DNA of 64,000 nucleotides from Flavobacteriales bacterium (lineage in GTDB: Bacteria; Bacteroidota; Bacteroidia; UBA10329). Positions 1-8,445 of the stretch are shown here, piece by piece; the stretch's first letter is position 1, and each line of letters begins with the position of its first letter. The position numbers were made by a program, and so were the translations under genes. The stretch lies in NCBI GenBank assembly GCA_020635535.1, contig JACJZP010000001.1, positions 270,013-334,012 on the forward strand, written 5' to 3'. The notes below the pieces were generated by a model. The model was not told where the DNA came from. It saw only the letters and a program-made list of their open reading frames with translations, and did no database searches.

Positions 1-80
1 AAAACGCATGCGACAATACTGACCTCAGTCATGAACACAGCCTCATGCGAATGGTTAATTTGGCGATCAAATTGAATTCG

Positions 81-1421
81 ATGGCAGAGAAACAGATCAT
101 TATCGGTGCAGGACTTGTGGGCTCGCTGCATGCGGTTTATTTGGCAAAACGGGGCGTGCAAGTGGAAATGTTCGAACGCAGACCCGACATGCGTACGGTC
201 GATATCAGCGCAGGCCGCTCCATCAACTTGGCCATTTCGCACCGAGGTTTGAAAGCGCTGGACCGCGTTGGTCTGAAAGAAAAAGTGTTGGAGATGGTGA
301 TTCCGATGCCTGGCCGAATGATCCATGACGTGGAGGGCAACACCAATTTTCAGCCTTACGGCAAAGATGGCCAGCACATCAATTCAGTTTCGCGGGGCGG
401 ATTGAACGCCTTGCTGATGACCGAAGCCGAGAAAGCGGGCGTGAAGATCAACTTCAACCAACGTTGCGTGAACATGGACCTGGATGCCGGAAAAGCAACG
501 TTCCGCGATGAAGTTTCGGGCAAGGTTTCTGAAGTAACGGCCGATCATATTTATGGTACGGATGGCGCCTTCAGCGAAGTACGCCACGCCATGATGATGA
601 CCGACCGTTTTGATTATTCGCAGACCTACCTGAAGCACGGCTACAAGGAATTGTCCATTCCAGCGGCTGAAGGTGGTGGTTTCCGAATTGAGAAAAATGC
701 GCTTCACATTTGGCCGCGTGGCGGATTCATGCTTATTGCACTTCCCAACTTGGATGGAAGTTTCACCGTCACTCTTTTCCTTTCATTTGAAGGGAAATAC
801 GCCTTCGAAAACCTGAAAACCGAACAGCAGGTGCTGGATTTCTTCAATGAGGTTTTCCCAGATGTTGTTCCACACATGCCCACCCTTGTGGAAGATTTCT
901 TCGGAAATCCGACCTCTTCGCTATGCACTGTTCGCTGTTTCCCTTGGAAATACAAAGACAAGGCACTCATTTTCGGTGATGCCTCACATGCCATTGTTCC
1001 ATTTTATGGGCAAGGAATGGTCTCTGGGTTTGAGGATTGCTATGTGTTCGACCAGTTGGCCGATGAGCATTGGAACGACAAGGAAACGCTTTTCGACAAG
1101 TTTCAACATTCACGCAAACCGGATGATGATGCCATTGCAGACCTTGCGCTACGCAACTTCGTAGAAATGCGCGACCTCGTTGCCGATCCACAGTTCCTGC
1201 TCCGCAAGAAGATCGAGAAGAAACTCAGCTCCAAGCATCCCAACAAGTGGACACCGCTCTACGAAATGGTGACCTTCTCAGAAATGCGGTATTCTGAAGC
1301 ACTCTCGCGCGGCAAGGAACAGGACAAGATCATGGAAGAGATACTTTCTTGGGAAGGAATAGCTGAGAATTGGGAGTCTGAAACAGTTTTCAAAAAGATA
1401 GAGGAACTGGCAACCAAATAA
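81..1421 (+). CDS. kmo: Kynurenine 3-monooxygenase (FAD-dependent)
   Basis: Predicted to hydroxylate L-kynurenine to 3-hydroxykynurenine with NADPH and O2, in the kynurenine route of tryptophan breakdown or NAD synthesis. The N-terminus has the FAD Rossmann motif GAGLVGS followed by YLAKRG and an ERRPD acidic end. The second FAD-binding motif, GDASHAIVPFYGQGMVSGFEDC, lies around residues 300-320. The C-terminal part fits the membrane-associated helix region of the family, and the length of 446 residues is normal. I chose the ATG at 81, just before AEKQIIIGAG, because the 12 residues encoded upstream (from 45) do not resemble the family. The gene stands alone in the window, and any other pathway genes would lie to the left. 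No clear promoter is visible; TTAATTTG at about 54 is only near consensus. Confidence 0.93.
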   Translation: MAEKQIIIGAGLVGSLHAVYLAKRGVQVEMFERRPDMRTVDISAGRSINLAISHRGLKALDRVGLKEKVLEMVIPMPGRMIHDVEGNTNFQPYGKDGQHINSVSRGGLNALLMTEAEKAGVKINFNQRCVNMDLDAGKATFRDEVSGKVSEVTADHIYGTDGAFSEVRHAMMMTDRFDYSQTYLKHGYKELSIPAAEGGGFRIEKNALHIWPRGGFMLIALPNLDGSFTVTLFLSFEGKYAFENLKTEQQVLDFFNEVFPDVVPHMPTLVEDFFGNPTSSLCTVRCFPWKYKDKALIFGDASHAIVPFYGQGMVSGFEDCYVFDQLADEHWNDKETLFDKFQHSRKPDDDAIADLALRNFVEMRDLVADPQFLLRKKIEKKLSSKHPNKWTPLYEMVTFSEMRYSEALSRGKEQDKIMEEILSWEGIAENWESETVFKKIEELATK

Positions 1422-1494
1422 GCCATTACCTGTCTATCATGCATGGTTCGAATAATTGCATGAACTGATTATTTTCAACCCCGTTAAACAGTAC

Positions 1495-4400
1495 ATGAAC
1501 CCCACCCACCCCACCGCGAAATCCATTTGGCTTTCTCTGCTGACGTTCCTCAGCCTGTTTTCTTTTCATGTGCATGGTCAAGGCTGCATCAATGCAGATT
1601 TTGAGCAGGGCAACTTCACCGGCTGGACCGGAACATGGGGCGATGGTGTTTGTACCAGTTCCTTTCTGGGTCTTTGCCTTACCTCTGCACCTGATCCATA
1701 CCAATACAACGGCTTGAATCAGGGCACGAACAACCAGGCGGCCAACGCCACACCAGAAAAGAACCACTTTATTATGACCGGGGGTAACGACCCAATTGCT
1801 GGAGCGGCCATTCCAGTGGTTTTCCAAGGCAATTATTCCATGCGATTGGGCAACGCGCAGGCAGAAGATGGAGGCGAAACGATAAGCTACACATTCACAG
1901 TAGACAACTCCAACGTCAACTTCACCTATCACTATGCCGTGGTATTGGGTGGGGGAAATCATAACCCCGGTGAACAGGCATTTTTCCGAATTAGAATGTA
2001 TGACGGAAACAATAACCCCATCAGTTGTGCTTCATACGATGTTGATGCAACTACAGCCGCCACAATTGGAGGATTCGTGAATGTCGGAGGGTCGATGTAC
2101 AAGCCGTGGACATCTGTTTTCATCCCACTTAACAACTACATCGGACAAACGGTCCGAATTGAATTCATTACCCGTGATTGCGACTCTAATGGAGGAAGCC
2201 ATTTCGCTTATGCCTACATCGATGCGGATTGCGCTCCCTTAGAGATCATCTCCTCGTCTCCCACCGTATGTGGTGGGCAAGATGTATTTCTGACGGCACC
2301 GGCCGGAGCCGCAACTTACGCATGGACCGGACCTGGTCTTGTTCCTGGCACAGAAAACCAGCAGACAGCCACCATCATCGCTCCAGGACCATACACGGTT
2401 ACCATGACCACCTTCGGAAACGCACCTTGCACATTCTCCCTTGATACGGTGATGGCTCCAAGCCCAAGCAACCCAACGGCAATTTTTGATTATACCCCTG
2501 CATGTGAGGGAGACCCCATACAGTTCAATGACCTTTCCACGCCTAATGGGCAAATAGTGAATTGGGCATGGGATTTTAATGCAGATGGAAACCCTGACGA
2601 CCTGACACAAAACCCAACACACACGTTTCCAAGTGCGGGAACTTACCCCGTAAGGCTTGGGGTTTCTTGGCCTCCTTGTTTGGACGACACGATAATCAAC
2701 GTGGAAGTTTATACAACCCCCACTTCCACTTTCACGGTAACATCACCTATTTGTGTAGGCGATGATGCCACCATTACCTACACGGGAAATGCCCCCGCTG
2801 GCGCAACTTACAATTGGAGTTTTGATGGAGGAACAGTTGTATCGGGATCAGGTCAAGGGCCATACACCGTCAATTGGTCAACAAGTGGAACCAAGAACAT
2901 TTCGCTCGATGTAAGCTTGGGTTCATGTACATCCCCAACCACTACAAATCCACTTGTGGTCAATGCCATTCCAACTGTTGATATGGGCCCCGATGTTTCC
3001 ATTTGCGATGCTGGAAGCATTGGCCTTACAGCAACTGGAGCTACGACCTATTCGTGGTCTCCAGCAACTGGCTTGAGTGCAACAACCGGAGCCACAGTAA
3101 CGGCCAACCCGGCAGGAACAACCACTTATACCGTAACTGGAACTTCGAACGGATGTACTGGAACCGGAACCATCACCGTGAATGTCAATCCGATTCCCGT
3201 TGTGACTGTAAATCCAACCAATTCAACGGTTTGTGCAGGAGAACCGACCACATTCACGGCCAGCGGTGCAGATACTTACGATTGGTCGCCAGCAACTGGT
3301 CTGAGCGCAACCACGGGCACATCGGTAGATGCGGCACCAAATGCTTCCACAACATATACTGTGACGGGCACAACCAACGGTTGCAGTGCTTCAGCAACAT
3401 TCGATATCACAGTAAACATCTCTCCGAACTTGTCAGTAAGTCCTGATGTGGCAATCTGTGGTGGAGAAACCACCACACTCACGGCCATGGGTGCAGACAC
3501 CTACGACTGGACCCCAACAAACGGATTAAGTGCAATAACCGGGGCAAGTGTAGACGCTACTCCATCATCAACTACTACTTACACGGTAACTGGTACAACG
3601 CAAGGTTGTACAGCAACAGAAACCGTCACCGTTACGGTTACTCCATATCCAACGGTAACCGTTTCTCCTTCATCCGCAGCCATGTGTTTGGGCGAATCGA
3701 AAGGATTTACAGCTTCTGGCGCTGACACTTACGTTTGGTCGCCAGCAACCGGATTGGATGTAACCACTGGGCCAACCGTGCTGGCAAACCCAACCACAAC
3801 CACAACATACCAAGTGGTTGGTTCAGTGAACGGCTGTAACGATACGGCAACAGCAACACTTACAGTCAACCCGATTCCTGTAGTGACCGTAAGCAATGAC
3901 ATTACAATATGTAGTGGAGAAAGTACCTCTTTGACGGCCAATGGGGCCACAACCTATGTTTGGACACCGAGCACTGGCCTCAGCGCTCAAAGCGGAGCAA
4001 GTGTTACGGCCAGTCCGATGACCACCACAACTTATACGGTAACAGGAACAAGCTTAGGATGCGTGGCTTCGGCTTCAATGACGGTAACTGTCAATCAGAC
4101 TCCAAGTGTGAACGTTACGCCTGTTTCCATTGCATTCTGTGATGGTAATTCAGCGACATTGACAGCGTCAGGTGCGGACACTTATATCTGGTCTCCGGCA
4201 ACAGGATTGAGTTCTGCAACGGGCGCATCGGTTACGGCCAATCCAACCACAACCACAGCTTACACGGTTGTCGGCTCAACATTAGGATGCGAGGATGATG
4301 CTTCAGCAACGGTTACGGTCTATCCTAATCCAGCTGTTGATTTTGCTGCTGATGTAACAGAAGGTTGCGTTCCACTGTGCGTTCAATTCACCAATAATTC

Positions 4401-5115
4401 GACTATTGCTACAGGAAACATGACCTATCGCTGGGATTTTGGCGATGGCGAAACTTACACTGGAACCAGCGCACAACACTGTTATCCAGAGGTTGATTCT
4501 TTCACCGTAGGGCTTACTGCAACCTCCAACTTTCAGTGTATTACGGAGTTGGTCAGAAACGATTACATCATTGTTCATCCGAATCCGATTGCCCGATTCA
4601 CGGCCAATCCATCAAGTGCAAGTGTTCTTTCCCCAAAGTTTCAATTCACGGATAATTCCAGTGGTGCCGAGGAATGGTACTGGGATTTCGGAGATGGAAC
4701 GACAGTGCAAAACCTGATTACCACACCTGCACACACCTATCCCACAGATATTGATAGCGGAACTTACACGGTAACGCTTCAAGTGGTGAATGAATTCGGC
4801 TGCATTGACGAAACTGAACTTGACGTATACATCACTCCTCACATTAGTATTTACATTCCAAACTCCTTCTCACCCAACGCAGATGGAAGAAATGATGAGT
4901 TCCGAGCGTATGGCGAAAACATTATCGAATTTGAAATGCACATCTACAACCGATGGGGTCAGGAGATCTTCTATTCTGCCGTGATGGAAGAAGGATGGGA
5001 CGGCACATTCCAAGGCAAACAGGTTGAGAACGATGTATACGTGTACAAGATCGTTTACACCGGACTGGACGGCACAGAAGGCCGACCGATAGGAAGCGTT
5101 ACACTGTTCCGATAA
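1495..5115 (+). CDS. Large secreted PKD/Ig-repeat protein with T9SS type B C-terminal domain
   Basis: A secreted, probably cell-surface protein of 1206 residues; function unknown beyond adhesion-like architecture. The ATG at 1495 starts a clean signal peptide ending at HGQ; a TTG at 1456 would add 13 poorly fitting residues. Domains in order: a jelly-roll or galactose-binding-like region (about 28-247), an Ig-like domain, a PKD domain (WAWDFNADG, about 326-407), another Ig-like domain, six tandem repeats of about 75 residues (about 491-947), two PKD domains (YRWDFGDGE and WYWDFGDGT), and the gliding-motility-associated C-terminal domain (IPNSFSPNADG ... YNRWGQEIF ... GWDGTFQGK). Each tandem repeat has a C-x-GE start, a WSPATGLSA core and a TTTYTVTG end. 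That C-terminal domain directs export by the type IX system. The gene is monocistronic and converges on the AIM24-family gene. Confidence 0.9.
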   Translation: MNPTHPTAKSIWLSLLTFLSLFSFHVHGQGCINADFEQGNFTGWTGTWGDGVCTSSFLGLCLTSAPDPYQYNGLNQGTNNQAANATPEKNHFIMTGGNDPIAGAAIPVVFQGNYSMRLGNAQAEDGGETISYTFTVDNSNVNFTYHYAVVLGGGNHNPGEQAFFRIRMYDGNNNPISCASYDVDATTAATIGGFVNVGGSMYKPWTSVFIPLNNYIGQTVRIEFITRDCDSNGGSHFAYAYIDADCAPLEIISSSPTVCGGQDVFLTAPAGAATYAWTGPGLVPGTENQQTATIIAPGPYTVTMTTFGNAPCTFSLDTVMAPSPSNPTAIFDYTPACEGDPIQFNDLSTPNGQIVNWAWDFNADGNPDDLTQNPTHTFPSAGTYPVRLGVSWPPCLDDTIINVEVYTTPTSTFTVTSPICVGDDATITYTGNAPAGATYNWSFDGGTVVSGSGQGPYTVNWSTSGTKNISLDVSLGSCTSPTTTNPLVVNAIPTVDMGPDVSICDAGSIGLTATGATTYSWSPATGLSATTGATVTANPAGTTTYTVTGTSNGCTGTGTITVNVNPIPVVTVNPTNSTVCAGEPTTFTASGADTYDWSPATGLSATTGTSVDAAPNASTTYTVTGTTNGCSASATFDITVNISPNLSVSPDVAICGGETTTLTAMGADTYDWTPTNGLSAITGASVDATPSSTTTYTVTGTTQGCTATETVTVTVTPYPTVTVSPSSAAMCLGESKGFTASGADTYVWSPATGLDVTTGPTVLANPTTTTTYQVVGSVNGCNDTATATLTVNPIPVVTVSNDITICSGESTSLTANGATTYVWTPSTGLSAQSGASVTASPMTTTTYTVTGTSLGCVASASMTVTVNQTPSVNVTPVSIAFCDGNSATLTASGADTYIWSPATGLSSATGASVTANPTTTTAYTVVGSTLGCEDDASATVTVYPNPAVDFAADVTEGCVPLCVQFTNNSTIATGNMTYRWDFGDGETYTGTSAQHCYPEVDSFTVGLTATSNFQCITELVRNDYIIVHPNPIARFTANPSSASVLSPKFQFTDNSSGAEEWYWDFGDGTTVQNLITTPAHTYPTDIDSGTYTVTLQVVNEFGCIDETELDVYITPHISIYIPNSFSPNADGRNDEFRAYGENIIEFEMHIYNRWGQEIFYSAVMEEGWDGTFQGKQVENDVYVYKIVYTGLDGTEGRPIGSVTLFR
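2966..4335 (+). repeat. Six tandem Ig-like repeats of about 75 codons
   Basis: In-frame tandem repeat within the T9SS protein. Each unit carries an initial Cys, SGADTYxWSPATGLSA, a T-rich TTTYTVTG segment and a second Cys after the G. Two Cys per unit suggests one disulfide each. The units differ at many codons, so this is an older array than the one in the 36-59 kb giant gene. Confidence 0.85.
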
Positions 5116-5159
5116 ACGATCAGAATAATTCAGAAAGCGTCAATTGACGACTCTATTTG

Positions 5160-5924
5160 TCACTCTCCGCTGATAATATTTCCGAGAAGGTCTCCGCCTA
5201 ATCCGGCCGCTCCTTTGCGCTCGCCTTTTTTGCCCCAGCGAGCCGCTGCTGAAATTCTATCGGCCAATCGACTGAATGGCAAGCTTTGCAGGTAAACTGT
5301 TCCTGGCCCAGTGAGGTTGGCCGTAAACAATCCCTCTCCACCGAAAAGTGAATTTCGGAATCCGCCAATGAACTGGATATCGTAGTCAACACTTGGTTCA
5401 AATGCCACCAAGCATCCCGTATCAACGCGTAGTGTTTCGCCTGCCAAAAGCTCTTTTTTAATTATCGTTCCTCCAGCGTGGATAAACGCCATTCCGTCAC
5501 CTTCCAATCGTTGTAGAATAAAACCCTCTCCACCGAATAGACCAGCACCGATCCTCTTGGTGAATGCTACCTCAATCTCAACTCCTTTGGCAGCACACAG
5601 AAAACCATCTTTCTGACAATAGAACTTGCCTCCGACCTTTCCCAGATCCAACGGAATTATCTTACCGGGATATGGAGCCGCAAATGCCACGTGGCTCTTA
5701 CCCTTACCGCTATGCATGAACGTGGTGATAAAAAAGCTTTCACCTGTAATCAGCCTTTTGAAGCCTTTGAAAATGCCACCACCTGTATCGGTCTGCATCT
5801 GGATTCCTTCTTCCATGTAAAGCATGGCTCCTGCTTCCGCTCTAACTCCTTCCATTGGGTCGAGTTCAATCTCAACCGCTTGCATATCATCACCATAGAT
5901 CTTGTAGTCAATTTCGTCAGCCAT
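5160..5924 (-). CDS. AIM24 family protein (TIGR00266)
   Basis: A 254-residue member of the AIM24/TIGR00266 family, whose biochemical role in bacteria is not established. It is recognised by the N-terminal MADEIDYKIYGDDMQ, the AEAGAMLYMEEGI segment, GGGIFKGFKRLITGESFFITTF, and glycine-rich beta-repeat sequence through to a C-terminal FSRLADRI. The ATG at 5924 was chosen because the 24 codons upstream (to 5996) encode low-complexity sequence from an intergenic stretch. It lies 93 bases downstream of the TPR gene on the same strand and may be cotranscribed. It converges with the large T9SS gene, with 44 bases between stops and no strong terminator. Confidence 0.88.
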   Translation of the reverse strand: MADEIDYKIYGDDMQAVEIELDPMEGVRAEAGAMLYMEEGIQMQTDTGGGIFKGFKRLITGESFFITTFMHSGKGKSHVAFAAPYPGKIIPLDLGKVGGKFYCQKDGFLCAAKGVEIEVAFTKRIGAGLFGGEGFILQRLEGDGMAFIHAGGTIIKKELLAGETLRVDTGCLVAFEPSVDYDIQFIGGFRNSLFGGEGLFTANLTGPGTVYLQSLPFSRLADRISAAARWGKKGERKGAAGLGGDLLGNIISGE

Positions 5925-6017
5925 CGTGTTTCGTTTGGTTCGGTTCAAAGAAAGAGGAGAAATTGAAAAATGAAAAACGGTTTGGTCAGTTTTCACAAAC
6001 CTTCACAATTAGGAAAT

Positions 6018-7907
6018 CTAATTGAGCAGGTCTCCCCTGAGCGCGCGGTAGCGTTTTCTGGCCTCGACAGTGTACAATGAACCAGGATAATGTAGCAGCA
6101 GTTGCTGATAGTATTCCATGGCTTTGGATGTGCTTCCCAACTTGTCTTCGTTGAGCTGTGCAAGACGATAAATGGCATCATCTGCCAATAGGTCGTCTGG
6201 ATACTCCGATTGTACGCGGCCATAAAATTCAGCGGCCTTCTCAAAGTCGTTTTCGCGCTCGGCAATTTGACCTCTTTTGAAAAGTATATCGTCCATTAGG
6301 CTGTGTCCTGGATGAAACTCTTCAATGCTGTCCAATGCCATTTTTGCGCTATCCAATTTGTTCTGATAGAGTAGCAGATCGGCACGCGCAAAGGTTCCCA
6401 ATGCAGAATAGGTCGTATCCATGTAAGAGTTGTCCTGAATGAGCATGGCCAGATATAAGGCATCGTTGGCAATGAAATCGCTGGTAGCAGCTTTCAATAC
6501 ATTCAACTGCGCCTGTGCCCAATCGAACTGACCTGTGTAATAGGCCAATTTGGCGTTTTTCAATTTCGCCATGCGACCAATATCGCTTGTCTTGAACATC
6601 TTCTCTGCTTGCGAGTAGAGTAAAGTGGTTTCCCAAACTTCCCCCGTAAAAAGTAAAGCATCAGCCAGTTGGATCTTCGCGTTTGCAAGGTCTTCGCGGC
6701 CAATTCCAGGCAACTCGATAACCTCATAAAGCATATCGATACCTTTCTCGGTGTTGTGAATGTAGAACGTGTAGAGTTCGGCCAGATTCATCATCATCTG
6801 CGCCACATTTCCATTTCTGCCGAATTCCTCCAATGTGGTAAGGAATGTCTTTTCAAGGTCAGCTAATTCTGCTTCTGTGTACTGGCCACCGGCCACTGCC
6901 TTCTCGTAAAGCGTATTCACCAGATCCTTCTTGCAACTCAGATAGTAATAGTTGTCTTTTCCCTTCTTGATGACGTATTGATACGCCTCAATGGCCATAT
7001 CGTAAGCTTCGTTTGCCCTACAGATATGCGCCAGCTGTACAATGCGTGAGCCGTCTTCGCGGTTTCTTCTATCCAACGCTTTGGCTTGAGCAAACGCCTG
7101 AGCGAATTTCTTGTCCTGCTCAAAGTACCAGATGAGCAATTCCGGGTAAATATCTCGCTGTGGTTGCCGCTGTATGCGACCAACAACGGCTTCTTCGAAA
7201 TACTCGCGTTTTTTGCCCGATTGGTCGTCTGAGAACGTTTCCAAAAGGTCGGTTTTCACTTTGGTTATCTGCGATTCATCCTCCATCAACGCATCCAGAT
7301 ATTCCTCCAATGCAAGGTCGAACTTGCCCTGTTTGCCGTAAACGCTGGCCAACTCAAACCGATAGTTATAGAGTCCGTTGAGCAACTTTCGTCCACGCTC
7401 GTAGGTCTTGACCACAAAATCCAGTTCCCCCTTATCTGTGAATGCATTGGCCAAAGCCTCAATCTGCCGCTGAAACGGTGGCAATTCTTGAATAGCCTTG
7501 GCAAAAGACTGCTGAGCTTTTGCCTCATCGCCAGCGGCCTTATAAACATGACCCAGATGCACGTAAAGCACAGGCTCCGACTCGCGTTTGATCCGCTTAT
7601 CAACTGCCTTCTCCGCCTCTTTGAAGTTCTCAAGCTTCAGCAAACAATCAATGTAATATTGAAAGAAGAACTCATCGTTGTACCGCTTGTACAACTTCTG
7701 ATAGTAAACCTCCGCTTTTTCATACTCACCGTTCTTGAAATATTGCGCGGCAAGTTGCTCGTCAGTATCGGTTTGAGCCAATAAATCGGTGGAAAGCGAA
7801 AAAAATAGGACAAGAAGAAAGAGCGACCTCCCCCAACCCCTCCTTTTCAGGAGGGGAGCTTTCAGTTTCTCAAAACTTCCAACCTTATCTCTTATCAACT
7901 TTATCAA
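6018..7907 (-). CDS. Secreted tetratricopeptide-repeat protein without an ATG start
   Basis: A periplasmic or outer-membrane-facing TPR protein of up to 629 residues. After a hydrophobic signal segment (SLFLLVLFFSLSTDLLAQ) come helical TPR units from about residue 50 to the end: for example AAQYFKNGEYEKAEVYYQKL, then a C-terminal block (FYGRVQSEYPDD, YYQQLLLHYPGS) like those of YfiO/YbgF-type proteins. No protein partner can be named. The start is problematic: there is no in-frame ATG before about residue 200. Candidates are TTG at 7907, TTG at 7898, or CTG at 7850, which would give the well-formed signal peptide start MKRRGWGRSLF. The 5' end overlaps the lipoprotein gene by 23 bases if TTG 7907 is used and contains the interspersed repeat at 7827-7858. 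Confidence 0.85.
   Translation of the reverse strand: MIKLIRDKVGSFEKLKAPLLKRRGWGRSLFLLVLFFSLSTDLLAQTDTDEQLAAQYFKNGEYEKAEVYYQKLYKRYNDEFFFQYYIDCLLKLENFKEAEKAVDKRIKRESEPVLYVHLGHVYKAAGDEAKAQQSFAKAIQELPPFQRQIEALANAFTDKGELDFVVKTYERGRKLLNGLYNYRFELASVYGKQGKFDLALEEYLDALMEDESQITKVKTDLLETFSDDQSGKKREYFEEAVVGRIQRQPQRDIYPELLIWYFEQDKKFAQAFAQAKALDRRNREDGSRIVQLAHICRANEAYDMAIEAYQYVIKKGKDNYYYLSCKKDLVNTLYEKAVAGGQYTEAELADLEKTFLTTLEEFGRNGNVAQMMMNLAELYTFYIHNTEKGIDMLYEVIELPGIGREDLANAKIQLADALLFTGEVWETTLLYSQAEKMFKTSDIGRMAKLKNAKLAYYTGQFDWAQAQLNVLKAATSDFIANDALYLAMLIQDNSYMDTTYSALGTFARADLLLYQNKLDSAKMALDSIEEFHPGHSLMDDILFKRGQIAERENDFEKAAEFYGRVQSEYPDDLLADDAIYRLAQLNEDKLGSTSKAMEYYQQLLLHYPGSLYTVEARKRYRALRGDLLN
7827..7858. repeat. 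Interspersed G/C-run palindromic repeat, copy 1
   Basis: CCTCCCCCAA followed by a perfect hairpin, CCCCTCC (7837-7843), loop TTTTCA, GGAGGGG (7850-7856). The same element in the opposite orientation is at 20718-20743. Elements of this type are common between Bacteroidota genes. This copy lies inside the open 5' end of the TPR gene and encodes the APLLKRRGWGR stretch. Confidence 0.85.
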
Positions 7908-7912
7908 CTGCT
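7885..7912. repeat. TTATCAACTTTATCAACTG word repeat, copy 1
   Basis: Short repetitive words (TTATCAACTTTATCAACTG at 7894-7912) that recur downstream of sufA at about 30212-30246. Read on the minus strand, they encode the last residues of the lipoprotein (VDKVDKR), provide its TAA stop, and carry the TTG start candidates of the TPR gene. Confidence 0.6.
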
Positions 7913-8445
7913 ACGGGTAATTCGATGATGAAACGATCTATCTCGTCCTTTAGTTCAGCGTAAGTTGTAAAGCAACTGTTCAGTTCCACCACAATTTGTT
8001 CAGTTCCTTCATCCAAGCTTTCCACAAACAGGAATTCCTGCTCAATGTACGTGTTAACGCTGTCTTTATTGGCTCTTCCCTCCTGTAGGTCGGTTCTCAG
8101 GTTGTAAAGTTGATTTCTGGTGCGCAACACTTCGGCATCGATCAACTCCTTTCTGTCAAGGCAACTTTGCAGATGCTCATCCAGCGAGCAGAAACTTACC
8201 AGTGCCTGGGCCTTTTCAATATCAACCGTGTCCGTCAATTCATTCTGAATTTTCTGACACTTCTCGCTCACGTTCCGCATGTATTGCTTTATCAATCGGG
8301 CATCAACTTCGTTGGATGCTGATTCGACCTGTGTTAACACGTTCATCAGGCTGTCTGCGGCATTAATCTCAGCCGTGAAGTCAGGACGACATCCCACAAA
8401 AAGGGATGTAGCCAGTATGGCGAGGATGTATCGCAGATCAGTCAT
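7885..8445 (-). CDS. Small lipoprotein, function unknown
   Basis: A 186-residue protein with a lipoprotein signal peptide: a hydrophobic stretch (YILAILATSLFVG) ending in a lipobox Cys at about residue 19. It is therefore predicted to be lipid-anchored, probably in the periplasm or outer membrane. The rest is acidic and largely helical or coiled-coil (ESASNEVDARLIKQY, EKCQKIQNEL, ELKDEIDRFI), and I do not recognise a family. Its start overlaps the end of serS by 8 bases. Its 3' end runs into the TPR gene start, so serS, this gene and the TPR gene probably form one operon. The extreme C-terminus is encoded by a repeat. Confidence 0.75.
   Translation of the reverse strand: MTDLRYILAILATSLFVGCRPDFTAEINAADSLMNVLTQVESASNEVDARLIKQYMRNVSEKCQKIQNELTDTVDIEKAQALVSFCSLDEHLQSCLDRKELIDAEVLRTRNQLYNLRTDLQEGRANKDSVNTYIEQEFLFVESLDEGTEQIVVELNSCFTTYAELKDEIDRFIIELPVAVDKVDKR

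Noticed and set aside
1456..1494. TTG start for the large T9SS protein
   Set aside because: The ATG at 1495 starts a standard signal peptide; the extra 13 residues would precede it without purpose.
5138..5149. Perfect palindrome CGTCAATTGACG between convergent genes
   Set aside because: It has no loop and no T-tract, so it is not a convincing terminator; a 12-base palindrome can occur by chance.
7827..7858. CCCCTCC/GGAGGGG hairpin as a transcription terminator
   Set aside because: No T run follows on either strand, and the same element occurs upstream of another gene at 20718, so it is classed as an interspersed repeat.
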